Below, piece after piece: positions 1 to 9,018 of a stretch of DNA of 33,815 nucleotides. Under the pieces are notes generated by a model. That model did not search any database, had not been told where the DNA came from, and worked only from the letters and a program-made list of their open reading frames with translations. Each line of letters starts with the position of its first letter. Position 1 is the stretch's first letter. Both the position numbers and the translations under genes were made by a program. Origin of the DNA: Phycisphaeraceae bacterium (GTDB taxonomy: Bacteria > Planctomycetota > Phycisphaerae > Phycisphaerales > Phycisphaeraceae). The stretch is taken from positions 1-33,815 of the forward strand of contig JADZCD010000025.1 of assembly GCA_020851735.1 (NCBI GenBank), written 5' to 3'.

Positions 1-182
<182 letters not shown>

Positions 183-196
183 ACCTGCCCTACGCG

Positions 197-236
197 ACCC
201 CAGACCCCAGACCCTAAACCCCTAATCCCCAAACCG
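197..236. repeat. Degenerate ACCCCAG heptamer tract
   Basis: Two exact ACCCCAG units (197-203, 204-210) are followed by ACCCTAA and further C/A-rich degenerate units up to the stop codon of the neighbouring peptidase gene. The period is again mainly seven bases, but the unit differs from the CCGATTG array just before it. It lies directly downstream of the minus-strand peptidase gene, and no terminator hairpin was recognised here. Confidence 0.6.
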
Positions 237-239
237 CAC

Positions 240-1958
240 CTACGCCGGCAATCGCTCCAGCTCCCGCCCCACGGCTTGCATCAGCGGCCCGACCGTTTTG
301 GCGGAAAACTCAAACTTCGCCCCCACCGCCCGAAACAGGGCCGGCAGCGGTTTGGTGCCGCCCAGCGCCAGACCGGCCTGGTATTTTTGCAGGGCCGCAA
401 CGGGGTCTTTCTGATAGTTGAACCACACCTGCAGCGCGCCCAGTTGGGCGATGCCGTATTCGATGTAATAGAACGGCATGCCGAAGATGTGCAGTTGCCG
501 CTGCCAGCGCGTCCGGCGGACATCCTCGTATCCGCTCCAATTGATGACGGAGCTGGTAAAGCGGCTGGAGATTTCCAGAAACGCGTCGTGCCGGCCGGCC
601 GCGCTGGCGGTTGGATGGTCGTAGAGCCAGTGCTGAAACTGATCGACGGTCGCGATCCACGGCAAGAGGCGAATGACGCCCTCCAAGTGCGTGCGCTTGG
701 CTCGCAGGGCCTGCGGGGCGTCGTAGAAGGGAGCCAAGTGATCGTCCGCCAGCAGCTCCATGGACATGGACGCCACTTCGCAGAATTCCAGGGCGCTGCA
801 GTGGAGGAAGATGATCTTTTCCTTCCGTTCCGCCAACGTGTGAAACGCGTGCCCAGCTTCGTGCAGCAGCGTTTCCACGTCCCGGTGCAGCCCCGCGGCG
901 TTCATGAAGATAAAGGGCAGGCGCTTAACCTCCAGCGTGGCCTGGAACCCGCCGGGGCGTTTACCCTTGCGGCTTTCTAGGTCCAGGCTCCTGGCGTCGC
1001 GCAAAAGCTGAAAATCCGCCGCCAGTTGCGGGCTGATCCGGCTGAGCACCGCCTGGGTCTTTTCGACAAAACCAGGGATGTCCGCCGGGTCGAACGGGCG
1101 CAGCGGCGGGCGACCTTTGACATCCACCGCCATGTCCCACGGCCGCAACGTGTCCACGCCCAATTCCGCCTTCCGCCGTTCGTCCATGGCCCGCACCAGC
1201 GGCATGCAGGTTTTCTCCACCGCGTCCGCAAAGCGATGGCAATCGTCGGGCGCGTAATCAAAACGCTTCTTGCTCAGCCAGGCGTAATCGCGATAGCCCG
1301 GCCGGCCGGCGTTGACGGCGATCTTGGCTCGCAGCGTCATGAGCTGGTCGAAAAGCTCGTCCCCCGCCGCCACGTCCTGGGCCCGCCGCTTTTCCGCCAG
1401 TTCCCAGGCTTCCTGCCGCACCGCCCGATCGGTCTCCTCGCCGAAGCGGGCGATCTGCTGCATGGTGTACGTCTGCCCGCGGTAATCCACCGTCATCTGG
1501 GCACAAAGCTTGTTGTATTGCGTGACCAGCTTGGTGACCTGCGTCTGCAGCGGGATGTTGGCCTCGCGGAAGAGATCGACGTCCGCCTGCCACTGGCGGG
1601 CCATGATGGCGAACTTCTTGCCGCGCAGCCCGGACCGCTGGGGGCAAGCCAGGAATTTTTTCTGCAGGTCGAAAGTGGCGGGCTTTAAGTGCGGCTCAAC
1701 GTTCTCCACGAAGTCCAGATAGCGATTCTCGATGTCCGCGTCGTCGGCATGGCAGGCATTGTCGATGTATAGCCGTGTGCCGAATTCATCGACCACGGCA
1801 CAGAGATCCGAGAAGTCCGCCAGCCACTTGCGCAGCGCAGCCGGGGAGTCGATTTCCCGCTGGGCCAGGAGCTGGAAATAAGGCTGAATAGTCGGCCAAG
1901 CGGCGCAATCCAGGTCGGCGGGAACGAAAGCGTTCTTGCGTCGGGGTGAGGAAGGCAT
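240..1958 (-). CDS. M3-family oligoendopeptidase (zinc metallopeptidase)
   Basis: This is a thimet oligopeptidase/oligoendopeptidase F-type enzyme of about 572 residues, expected to cleave short peptides in the cytoplasm; no signal peptide is visible. The zinc motif HEAGH lies at about residues 366-370 within LLHEAGHAFHTLAER. The third-ligand region, ALEFCEVASMSMELL, follows about 25 residues later, as usual in M3 peptidases. An in-frame ATG at 1994 would add 12 residues, but it lies inside the stem of the terminator hairpin of the upstream argG. The ATG at 1958 has a GGAG seven bases ahead of it, so I chose that start. The gene runs in the same direction as argG, with the terminator between them, so it probably has its own transcript. 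The peptide substrate cannot be told from the sequence. Confidence 0.88.
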   Translation of the reverse strand: MPSSPRRKNAFVPADLDCAAWPTIQPYFQLLAQREIDSPAALRKWLADFSDLCAVVDEFGTRLYIDNACHADDADIENRYLDFVENVEPHLKPATFDLQKKFLACPQRSGLRGKKFAIMARQWQADVDLFREANIPLQTQVTKLVTQYNKLCAQMTVDYRGQTYTMQQIARFGEETDRAVRQEAWELAEKRRAQDVAAGDELFDQLMTLRAKIAVNAGRPGYRDYAWLSKKRFDYAPDDCHRFADAVEKTCMPLVRAMDERRKAELGVDTLRPWDMAVDVKGRPPLRPFDPADIPGFVEKTQAVLSRISPQLAADFQLLRDARSLDLESRKGKRPGGFQATLEVKRLPFIFMNAAGLHRDVETLLHEAGHAFHTLAERKEKIIFLHCSALEFCEVASMSMELLADDHLAPFYDAPQALRAKRTHLEGVIRLLPWIATVDQFQHWLYDHPTASAAGRHDAFLEISSRFTSSVINWSGYEDVRRTRWQRQLHIFGMPFYYIEYGIAQLGALQVWFNYQKDPVAALQKYQAGLALGGTKPLPALFRAVGAKFEFSAKTVGPLMQAVGRELERLPA

Positions 1959-1980
1959 GAACTGGCTCCGAGGTCGATCT

Positions 1981-2014
1981 GAGGAAAAGCCCATGGATTC
2001 CTTCCATGGGCTTT
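1981..2014 (-). terminator. Rho-independent terminator after argG
   Basis: A perfect 12-bp stem (1986-1997 with 2003-2014) and a 5-nt loop are followed on the minus strand by a short T run (TTTT, then CC). It sits about 55 bp after the argG stop codon. The stem edges AAAGCCCA and TGGGCTTT recur in other hairpins of this window. Confidence 0.85.
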
Positions 2015-2068
2015 AGGAGCGTTTACGGACGAATTGGCGGAGTGCGCTGGCCTGACAACGTTTAAGTT

Positions 2069-3292
2069 CTACACCTTCGTCCCTTGCTTAAGCCCGCGCA
2101 CTTTCATGGGCAGGCCGAACAGGTCGATAAATCCGCGGGCCGCCGTCACGTCGTACCCGTCCATGGCGAAGCTGGCCAGCTTCGTGTCGTACAGGCTGTG
2201 GGGGCTGTCGGCACTGACCGCCTGGGCCCGGCCCTTATAGAGCTTGACCCGCGCGGTGCCGGTGACCAGTTTGCTGGCGTGGTCGATAAAAGCCTGCATC
2301 GCCTCGCGCAGCGGGTGGAACCACTGCCCGTAATAAACCAATTCGCCGTAGCGCACCGCCAGTTGCTGCTTGTAGTGATACAAGTCGCGCTCCAGGCACA
2401 GCTGCTCGAGCGCCTTGTGCGCTTCGTAGAGAATCGTGCCGCCGGGCGTTTCATACACGCCCCGGCTCTTCATGCCCACCAGCCGGTTCTCGACCAGCAC
2501 GGTCTGGCCCACGGCGTGTTTGCCGCCGAGGGCGTTGAGCTTGGCGATGATCACTTCCGGCTCGTAACGTTTGCCGTCGATGGCTGTCGGCACGCCTTTA
2601 ACAAAGCCCACCTTCACGTACTGCGGCTTGTCAGGAGCCTTGGACAGCGGCGCGGTCATCACCAGGCAGCGATCCAACGGCTCGTTGCCGGGGTCCTCGA
2701 TCTCCGCGCCTTCGTGGGAGATGTGCCAGAGGTTCCGATCGCGCGAGTAGATTTTCTTCTTGCTCTGGGCGATGGGGATGTGGTGCTTGTGGGCGTATTC
2801 CACCGCCGCCTCCCGGCTGCGCAATTCAAACGCCGGGTCTTTCCAGGGGCTGATGATCTTCAGCTTCGGGTCCATCGCCATGTACGTCAGCTCAAACCGC
2901 ACCTGGTCGTTGCCCTTGCCGGTGGCCCCGTGCGCCACCGCGTCCGCGCCGGTGTCGTGCGCCACCAGCACCTGGTGCTTGGCGATCAAAGGCCGGGCGA
3001 TGCTTGTGCCCAACAGGTAATCCTGCTCGTACGTCGCATGCGCCCGCAGCATGGGGAAGCAGAACTGCTCGGCGAACTCGCGGCGGAGGTCTTTAATCAC
3101 CACCTCATCGGCGCCGGAGAGCTTGGCCTTTTTCTTAATGCCTTCCAGCTCATCGCCCTGACCCAGTTCCGCGGCGAAGGCCACCAGCTTCACGCCGGGG
3201 TAGCGATTCTTCAGCCACGGCAGAATGACGGAGGTATCCAGTCCGCCCGAGTAAGCCAAAACGATTTTCTTGGGATTCACGTTGCCAGCCAT
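2069..3292 (-). CDS. argG: Argininosuccinate synthase
   Basis: It joins citrulline and aspartate at the cost of ATP to give argininosuccinate, the penultimate step of arginine synthesis, in the cytoplasm. The protein has 407 residues, the usual length for the bacterial enzyme. The N-terminal ATP-pyrophosphatase loop AYSGGLDTS is at residues 13-21. Further family blocks include HGATGKGNDQVRFE and the SRGVYETPGG region. The start at 3292 (MAGNVNPKKIVLAYSGG) is preceded by AGGA eight bases upstream; an in-frame ATG at 3355 would add 21 residues unlike any family member. The other arginine gene in the window, argC, is about 20 kb away, so the pathway is scattered here. A strong terminator follows the gene. 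Confidence 0.96.
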   Translation of the reverse strand: MAGNVNPKKIVLAYSGGLDTSVILPWLKNRYPGVKLVAFAAELGQGDELEGIKKKAKLSGADEVVIKDLRREFAEQFCFPMLRAHATYEQDYLLGTSIARPLIAKHQVLVAHDTGADAVAHGATGKGNDQVRFELTYMAMDPKLKIISPWKDPAFELRSREAAVEYAHKHHIPIAQSKKKIYSRDRNLWHISHEGAEIEDPGNEPLDRCLVMTAPLSKAPDKPQYVKVGFVKGVPTAIDGKRYEPEVIIAKLNALGGKHAVGQTVLVENRLVGMKSRGVYETPGGTILYEAHKALEQLCLERDLYHYKQQLAVRYGELVYYGQWFHPLREAMQAFIDHASKLVTGTARVKLYKGRAQAVSADSPHSLYDTKLASFAMDGYDVTAARGFIDLFGLPMKVRGLKQGTKV

Positions 3293-3647
3293 GGTCAGAG
3301 TCCTTTTCTTCGAGGAAAACGCAAGCGGAAAACGCAAATTGTAGCAAACCGGCATTGGTTGTACCTCCCGCGGGCGGATCGGCCGCCGGCCTCCGTCGCG
3401 CGCGGAAATGCGGGGCCCGGTGTCGCGCAGCCGCTCGCCGGGTGCCTGGAGCTAAGGCGCAGCCGTGCCCCAGCAGCGTGTCTCCTCTCTCTTTTCTACC
3501 CTCTACCCCGTACCCTGTACCCCGTACCCCTTCCCCAATCCGGCGGAGTTGACGTTAGCGGGCGGTTGCGGGATGCTCCTGGCAGGTATCTGTAATTAGT
3601 TCTAAGTTCCATGTAACTTTTCTTATCTGGCTTGTTAAGGATTTTCT
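3293..3647. other. Divergent intergenic region with short repeats
   Basis: This gap separates argG (minus) from the first GH2 gene (plus), so it should hold promoters for both; I could not assign clear -35/-10 boxes. It contains GGAAATGCGGGGCC at 3404-3417, which recurs exactly inside the tgt gene at 30365-30378. A heptamer tract at 3496-3530 has five units of the type STACCCY. The last 100 bp before the GH2 gene are comparatively AT-rich. No gene was seen. Confidence 0.6.
3496..3530. repeat. GTACCCC-type heptamer tract
   Basis: Five consecutive 7-bp units are present: CTACCCT, CTACCCC, GTACCCT, GTACCCC, GTACCCC. This is the third heptamer-periodic tract in the window, each with a different unit, and all are intergenic. 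Confidence 0.75.
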
Positions 3648-5459
3648 ATGTCATCGCGCATCGTCATGGAATTAACCACCCCGTGGCTCATGCAACCCGA
3701 CCAGGCGGACAAAGGCGAACTCTTAGGCTTTCACTTAGCCGATCACGACGATCGCCAATGGCTGCCCGCGCCCGTGCCCGGCACCGTGGTGGACGCCTGC
3801 CCGGACCTCTATGGATTTCTTGGGCCCGCCTGGTTCCGCCGTCATTTTTCCGTGCCCGCGGATTGGGCCCATCGGCACGTGGTGGTGCGCTTTGAAAGCG
3901 TCACCGATCATTGCCGGGTTTACTTAAACAGCCAGCTCGTGGGCGCTAACGACGACGGCTATCTGCCTTTTGAAATCGACCTCAGCGCTGCCCTGCGCCC
4001 GGGGACGGACAACGTTCTGGCCGTCTGGATCGACAACATGCCCCGCCAGCAGGACCTGCCCGGCTTTGAGCGCGGCTGGCGCACCTATTGCGGCATCATG
4101 CGCGAAGTGAACTTGATCGTCACCGATCAGTTGCGTCTGCAAGCCACGCGCCTGTTGCGTGCCGAGCCTGATTCCGCCGGCGGAAATCTGGAATTGGAAA
4201 TCGACCTGGCCAATCGCCGGGCCCAGGCGACCGAGGCGGCTGTGGAAGTGGTGGTGCGCGATGCGACGGGCAAAGAATTAGCCAAGCTGTCGGCCGGGCC
4301 GGCGCCGATAGCCAACGGCGGCGCCGCCACGCTGAACGTCACTGGCCCGGTGCCCAAGGCCCAGCCCTGGTCGCCCCGGCAACCGACGCTCTATCAACTG
4401 GAAGTCCGTCTCCTGGAAAACGGCCGGGAGATTGATCGATTCACCCTGCGCACGGGCTTTCGAACCATTCAAGTGCGCGACGAAGGCCTGCTGCTCAACG
4501 GTCAGCCGCTGGTGCTCACCGGTTTTGACCGCCATGAGGATTCCCCGCGCACGGGCCTGTGCCCGGACCTGGATATCGTCAAGGCTGACCTGCAAGCCAT
4601 CAAGCGCGCCGGCGGCAATTTCGTCCGCATGGCCCACTACCCCCATCATCCCGCCGAGCTGGACCTCTGCGATGAAATGGGCATCCTGGTGATGGACGAA
4701 ATCCCCCTCTACTGGTGGCGCGGGCTCCACTTAGGCCAGGACATCTTTAAAGCCAAGCGCGGCAACGCCCGCCGGCAGCTGACGACCATGATCCAGCGCG
4801 ATCGCCATCATCCCTGTGTGATTTTCTGGTCCGTCAGTAATGAAACCCACGAAAACCTGCCCGAAGTCCGCGAAGGCAACGCCGACCTGATCCGCCACGC
4901 CCGCAAGCTCGACCCCACCCGCCTGGCCACGCATGTCGCCAGCCAGTGGCACGAGCAGATGGCCTTCGAGGCTGACGACGTGATCTGCGTCAACGGGTAT
5001 CCGAGCATTCACTTGGACCGCTGGCGCAACCTGCCGGATGATTTTGACCAGGTGATGAACAAGCAGCCGCTCCTGCCGGAGTTCAACTGGGAAACCGCCC
5101 GCGATTTCTGGCGCCGCCGCCTGGAATGCGTGCACCAGGCCTTCCCCGGCAAGCCGATCGTGATCACCGAGTATGGGCACCCGGGCGTCAAGGGCGTCTG
5201 CGCAGGCCACATGAGCGAACAGCGCCAGGCCAGGGTCATCGAAAACGACCCCTCCGCCATGACCGCCCCCTACATGGCCGGTATCACCATCTGGTGCTGG
5301 GCGGATCATACCTGGCATGAAACCCTGAACTCGCCGATGACCATCGCGTACTATGGCGTGGTGACCCGCGATCGCCAGCCCAAGCTGGGCCTGGAAGCAG
5401 CCGCCCGCGCCTTCGCCGCGTTCCGGCAGATTCCGCGTGGCCCGGCCGCCCGCACGTAA
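3648..5459 (+). CDS. Glycoside hydrolase family 2 protein (beta-galactosidase/glucuronidase-like), first copy
   Basis: At 603 residues it has the GH2 layout: an N-terminal jelly-roll sugar-binding domain (about 10-160), an immunoglobulin-like domain (about 165-270) and a TIM barrel (about 280-595). The acid/base glutamate is E399 in FWSVSNETHE and the nucleophile is E508 in VITEYGHPG. NGQPLVLTGFDRHEDS marks the start of the barrel. Such enzymes remove a non-reducing beta-linked sugar (galactose, glucuronate or mannose). The substrate cannot be decided here. No signal peptide is seen, so it probably acts on imported oligosaccharides in the cytoplasm. AAGGA lies six bases before the ATG. A related GH2 gene follows after 17 bp, so the two are likely co-transcribed. 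Confidence 0.9.
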   Translation: MSSRIVMELTTPWLMQPDQADKGELLGFHLADHDDRQWLPAPVPGTVVDACPDLYGFLGPAWFRRHFSVPADWAHRHVVVRFESVTDHCRVYLNSQLVGANDDGYLPFEIDLSAALRPGTDNVLAVWIDNMPRQQDLPGFERGWRTYCGIMREVNLIVTDQLRLQATRLLRAEPDSAGGNLELEIDLANRRAQATEAAVEVVVRDATGKELAKLSAGPAPIANGGAATLNVTGPVPKAQPWSPRQPTLYQLEVRLLENGREIDRFTLRTGFRTIQVRDEGLLLNGQPLVLTGFDRHEDSPRTGLCPDLDIVKADLQAIKRAGGNFVRMAHYPHHPAELDLCDEMGILVMDEIPLYWWRGLHLGQDIFKAKRGNARRQLTTMIQRDRHHPCVIFWSVSNETHENLPEVREGNADLIRHARKLDPTRLATHVASQWHEQMAFEADDVICVNGYPSIHLDRWRNLPDDFDQVMNKQPLLPEFNWETARDFWRRRLECVHQAFPGKPIVITEYGHPGVKGVCAGHMSEQRQARVIENDPSAMTAPYMAGITIWCWADHTWHETLNSPMTIAYYGVVTRDRQPKLGLEAAARAFAAFRQIPRGPAART

Positions 5460-5476
5460 CGCCAAGGAATCGTCGC

Positions 5477-7225
5477 ATGACGCGCACCCAAGTTGATCTG
5501 ACCGGCCCGTGGAAATTCCTGCCCGATCCCGCCACCGAGGGGATGGCCTTGGTCTATTTTCGGCCCGGCCACGACGACACCAGCTGGGCCATGGTGCAAC
5601 TGCCCTGCGCCTTGGATGACTGCCTGCCGGGGCTGGCCGGCTTTGAGGGTCCCGCCTGGTTCCGCCGCACCGTGAACATCCCCGAAGCATGGCGCGGGCA
5701 GCACGTGCTGATTCGCTTTGAGGGCGTCAATCATCACACCCAGGTCTTCGTCAACGGCGGCCTGGTCGGGTCGCACGCCGACGGCTACCTGCGCTTTGAG
5801 TTCCCCATTCACGAACACCTGCAATACGGGCGGGAAAACACCATAGCCGTGCTGGTCGACGGCCTGCGCCGCCCCGGCGAGGCGCCTGGCATGGAACGCG
5901 GCTGGCGGCACTACGCCGGGATCGTCCGCGAAATGTCGCTGCTCGTGCTGCCGCCCGTGCACTTGGCGGACGTGCACGTGCGCGCCCAGCCGCAGGGCGA
6001 GGGCGGACAATTATCCCTCTTGGCCACCTTCTCTCGCCCTAAGACCACCCCCCCGGGAAGCTACAGCCTGGCCGTGGACGTCCTTACGCCGAAGGGCGAA
6101 AAAATCGCCCGCGTGGCCGAGACGGTGCCCGATCCCGGCGGAGGTGGGACGCTGACCTTAAACGCCCAAGTCCCGCACGTCACCGCCTGGTCGCCTGACA
6201 CGCCCGCGCTCTACACCGCCGAAGTCTCGCTCCTGCAGGGCAAAAAAATCATCGACGCGCTGACGGTTCCCTTCGGCTTCCGCCGCATCGAAGCCCGCGG
6301 CCGGCAGATCCTGCTCAACGGCCAACCGATCTATCTCTGCGGCTACAACCGCCACGAGGACTCGCCGCGCACCGGCATGGGCCCGGACCCGCAAACCGTT
6401 CGCCAGGACCTCTTGACCATCAAGAAGTCAGGCTGCAATTTCGTCCGCCTCTGTCACTATCCGCATCATCCCCTGGAACTGGACCTCTGCGATCAGCTCG
6501 GTCTGTTGGTGATGGCCGAAATACCCCTCTACTGGTGGCGCGGCCTGCAGGAGGGCAAAAACGAATGCGCCGCGAAGTTCGCCGCAGCCCAGCGCCAGCT
6601 GGAGAAGCTGATTCACCGCGACCGCAATCACCCCAGCGTGATGTTCTGGTCCGTGAGCAACGAAACCGAGGACTTCCGCCCGGAAGTGGCCGAGGGCAAC
6701 GCCCAGTTGGTGCGCTTAGCCAAGTCGCTCGATCCCTCCCGCCTGGCCGTCCACGTGACTAATCACTGGCAAACCTATCCGCGCTTCGCCGCCGACGACG
6801 TGCTCTGCGTCAACGACTACCCCAGCCTCGGCGGGCGCAGCAGCGGAACCACCCGCCCCTACGATTACGCCCTGGCCACGCACACCTGGCGGCGCAACCT
6901 GGCCCAACTGCACCAGCTCTACCCGGACAAACCCATCTTCATCACGGAGTTCGGGCATCCGTCCCTGGAGGGCGTGCGGGCGGGCCTGTGGGGCGTTGAT
7001 TCCGCCGCCGAGGCCCTCAAGGCTGAGTTTGCCGGCATGGACGCCCCCTGCGTCTGCGGCGCGCTGATCTGGTGCTGGGCCGATCACCCCTGGCCGGAGT
7101 CCTACCTGCCGCCAGCCCAGAACCTGCACGTCAGCCCCTACGGCGTGGTCACCCGCGATCGCCGCTCCAAGGGCTCTTTGCCGGGCCTGGTCTCTTCGCT
7201 GTTTCAGACCCGCCGACACAGCTAG
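5477..7225 (+). CDS. Glycoside hydrolase family 2 protein, second copy
   Basis: This 582-residue GH2 enzyme is clearly related to the preceding gene. Shared blocks include GPAWFRR, FVRLCHYPHHPLELDLCD against FVRMAHYPHHPAELDLCD, EIPLYWWRGL and FWSVSNET. The predicted acid/base is E396 in SNET and the nucleophile is E491 in ITEFGHPS. It has the same three-domain order and also lacks a signal peptide. AAGGA stands eight bases before the ATG, and the short gap after the first copy supports one operon. The pair probably arose by tandem duplication and then diverged, since the central Ig-like regions and the region between the two glutamates differ, perhaps to handle related linkages. The DNA CCCCCCCGGGAAG near 6048-6060 resembles the dispersed repeat but has one extra G. 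Confidence 0.9.
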   Translation: MTRTQVDLTGPWKFLPDPATEGMALVYFRPGHDDTSWAMVQLPCALDDCLPGLAGFEGPAWFRRTVNIPEAWRGQHVLIRFEGVNHHTQVFVNGGLVGSHADGYLRFEFPIHEHLQYGRENTIAVLVDGLRRPGEAPGMERGWRHYAGIVREMSLLVLPPVHLADVHVRAQPQGEGGQLSLLATFSRPKTTPPGSYSLAVDVLTPKGEKIARVAETVPDPGGGGTLTLNAQVPHVTAWSPDTPALYTAEVSLLQGKKIIDALTVPFGFRRIEARGRQILLNGQPIYLCGYNRHEDSPRTGMGPDPQTVRQDLLTIKKSGCNFVRLCHYPHHPLELDLCDQLGLLVMAEIPLYWWRGLQEGKNECAAKFAAAQRQLEKLIHRDRNHPSVMFWSVSNETEDFRPEVAEGNAQLVRLAKSLDPSRLAVHVTNHWQTYPRFAADDVLCVNDYPSLGGRSSGTTRPYDYALATHTWRRNLAQLHQLYPDKPIFITEFGHPSLEGVRAGLWGVDSAAEALKAEFAGMDAPCVCGALIWCWADHPWPESYLPPAQNLHVSPYGVVTRDRRSKGSLPGLVSSLFQTRRHS

Positions 7226-7330
7226 GACGCGACCCCCCTCCACCCCGCAGCCAGATGCGTGGCGGCACACGCCGGGCGCCGCCTCCGGGCCCGCAGCGTG
7301 CGGTCTGCCTGTCTTAATTGTCTTGATAAA

Positions 7331-7353
7331 GCCCAGGGAAGAAATCCCTGGGC
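7331..7353. terminator. Hairpin GCCCAGGGA, possible bidirectional terminator
   Basis: A 9-bp perfect stem with a 5-nt loop. It is flanked by TAAA on one side and ACTGTTT on the other, so the T runs are weak both ways. The stem is identical to that of the hairpin at 20640-20662. It may end transcription of the GH2 pair. Confidence 0.5.
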
Positions 7354-7419
7354 ACTGTTTGCGTTGTCTCCCTCCACCCCGCAGCCAGGAGGGTGGTTGC
7401 CCAAAACACCCTCCCAATA

Positions 7420-7454
7420 AAAAAAAGGCGACGATCCGTTGTGGAATCGTCGCC
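7420..7454 (-). terminator. Terminator of the HDOD gene
   Basis: On the minus strand, the stem GGCGACGAT/ATCGTCGCC (7446-7454 with 7427-7435) is followed by a run of eight T residues. It lies about 90 bp after the HDOD stop codon. Confidence 0.85.
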
Positions 7455-7545
7455 CGGAGGGAAAAGAGAGACGCCTAAGTTAAGTTAGCCCTTTTTGCGC
7501 GCCCCTTGGGAGCCCGCGGGCTAGGGAAGCCTGCCGCGAACTGAC

Positions 7546-8451
7546 TCAAGCTTCCGTAAGTAATGCGCTGGCTTCTTCGACAGCTGTCGGCAAGGCTTCT
7601 TTGACTTCCTGAATCTGTTTAGCTGTCAGATTCGTCTGTGCCAGCAAGTCCTTGCTGATCTCATTTACTTCTACGTCGCGGGTGTAGCCCAGGTTCATCT
7701 GCGCGGTCAAAACATCCGCCAGATGCACTAAGTTGGTCAGGGTTCTATTGTTAGCAGCCAATTCGCCGGGCCGATGGTGGTACCCGGTCACGTAAACAAA
7801 GCTGGAGGGGAATTTCCAGGCCTGGCAAAGTCCCGCCCCGAACTGTTCATGGGAAACGCCAAAAGTCTTTATTTCCGCCTGCCGCAGGGTCATCGACGGC
7901 ACGGTCTGGCATTTTTCCAGAGCCTTGACGAACAACGAACGCCGGGCCTGCACTTCCACCAGAATGCCCAGGTCGTGAATCAGGCCCGCCAGGAACGCTT
8001 CATCCGGCAGGCCCAGGCCCGCGCGAACCGCCAGCAGCCGCGTCGCGGTGCCCGCGGCGATCGAATGCACCCACAAATCACGGGCGTTGAAGGTCGGGCA
8101 GATCTGCCCGCCACGGAAAAGCTTGGCCAAGCTGGCGGCGATGGCGATGTTTTTCACCGCGTTTAAGCCCAACAGCACGATCGCTCGGTTGAGCGAGCCG
8201 ATCTGCCCGGGCAATCCGTAAAACGCGCTGTTGACGACTTTCAAGATCCTCGCGCCCAGCGCCGGGTCGTGCGTGATCACCTGGTGCAGGTCCTGGGCCG
8301 TCGAGTCCGGGTCTTCTACCAGCCGGATGATCTTGAGGGTTACCTCCGGCAAAGTGGCGATGTGGCTGATCTCGCCAATCGCTTCTTTGACGATTTTTTC
8401 CTGATCGTTGCCTGTGGTTGGCGAACCCGGCCCTGCGGCGACTTGACTCAT
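7546..8451 (-). CDS. HDOD domain protein
   Basis: A 301-residue protein consisting almost wholly of an HDOD domain (about residues 25-270). Family hallmarks are the early block HDPALGARILKVVNSAFYG (61-79), the HD-type pair in LIHDLG (H159-D160), and GYHHRPGE (223-230). HDOD proteins are HD-GYP relatives that usually lack full metal-dependent catalysis and act in signalling, stress response or motility control. No effector domain is fused here, so the output is unknown. The ATG at 8451 is preceded by GGGAG about ten bases upstream. The gene is divergent from the small membrane protein gene at 8696 and has its own terminator. Confidence 0.87.
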   Translation of the reverse strand: MSQVAAGPGSPTTGNDQEKIVKEAIGEISHIATLPEVTLKIIRLVEDPDSTAQDLHQVITHDPALGARILKVVNSAFYGLPGQIGSLNRAIVLLGLNAVKNIAIAASLAKLFRGGQICPTFNARDLWVHSIAAGTATRLLAVRAGLGLPDEAFLAGLIHDLGILVEVQARRSLFVKALEKCQTVPSMTLRQAEIKTFGVSHEQFGAGLCQAWKFPSSFVYVTGYHHRPGELAANNRTLTNLVHLADVLTAQMNLGYTRDVEVNEISKDLLAQTNLTAKQIQEVKEALPTAVEEASALLTEA

Positions 8452-8695
8452 AATTCTTGCACTCCCGTCCAGGTACGGGGACTCTTTTCCCTTAATCCCC
8501 TATCGGCGCAAACCCTAAGTGACTGAAGCTGGGGGGAATAAATGGCCTGTGCCGCCCGCGGTTTTTCCGCCGACCCCTTGTTTGGTGCGATTGGCGAGGG
8601 TTTTTTGACGCATGGATATCGGGACTTATAGGTCCTTGGAAGCCATCCCTGGGCCACAACAAACCTGCCGGACCGCGATCCAGTAAAATCACGGC

Positions 8696-8980
8696 ATGTG
8701 GCGAACCTACATCCGCTCTAATCGCTGGACCAGCCCGTGGGCCAGCCAGGTCGAGCGTCATCCCGGCTGGGTGGCCAAGACCGCGCTGGTCGCCGCCCTG
8801 CTGGTGATCGTCCTGCCCCTGGCGCTGCTGTTTTTCACCGCCGTGCTGGTGGGCGTGGTGGTCTTCGCCGTCTTGTCCCTGACGGTGCGCCTGAAGGCCT
8901 GGCTGGGCGGAGTGTTTCGCGCCGGCAGCCTCGGCGACGGCCGACGCAATGTACGGGTGATCGCCCGCCAGGACCCTTGA
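8696..8980 (+). CDS. Small membrane protein of unknown function
   Basis: I do not recognise this 94-residue protein. One long hydrophobic stretch, from about residue 27 to 63 (VAKTALVAALLVIVLPLALL and onward), could form one long or two short membrane helices; it is followed by a short basic tail. The start is uncertain because no good ribosome binding site is visible. Its stop lies 38 bp before the MscS-type gene on the same strand, so the two may be co-transcribed. Codon use resembles the neighbours and the frame is open in the right direction, but there is no homology evidence. Confidence 0.5.
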   Translation: MWRTYIRSNRWTSPWASQVERHPGWVAKTALVAALLVIVLPLALLFFTAVLVGVVVFAVLSLTVRLKAWLGGVFRAGSLGDGRRNVRVIARQDP

Positions 8981-9018
8981 CTGATTACTCCGCGACCTGT
9001 TTTTCACAGCTGACTGCC

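Larger units (their letters stand above)
7226..7545. other. Convergent intergenic region with hairpins and a direct repeat
   Basis: Between the convergent GH2 and HDOD genes there is no gene. CCTCCACCCCGCAGCCAG occurs twice (about 7235-7254 and 7374-7391). A hairpin with stem GCCCAGGGA/TCCCTGGGC spans 7331-7353. The terminator of the HDOD gene lies at 7420-7454. Confidence 0.7.
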
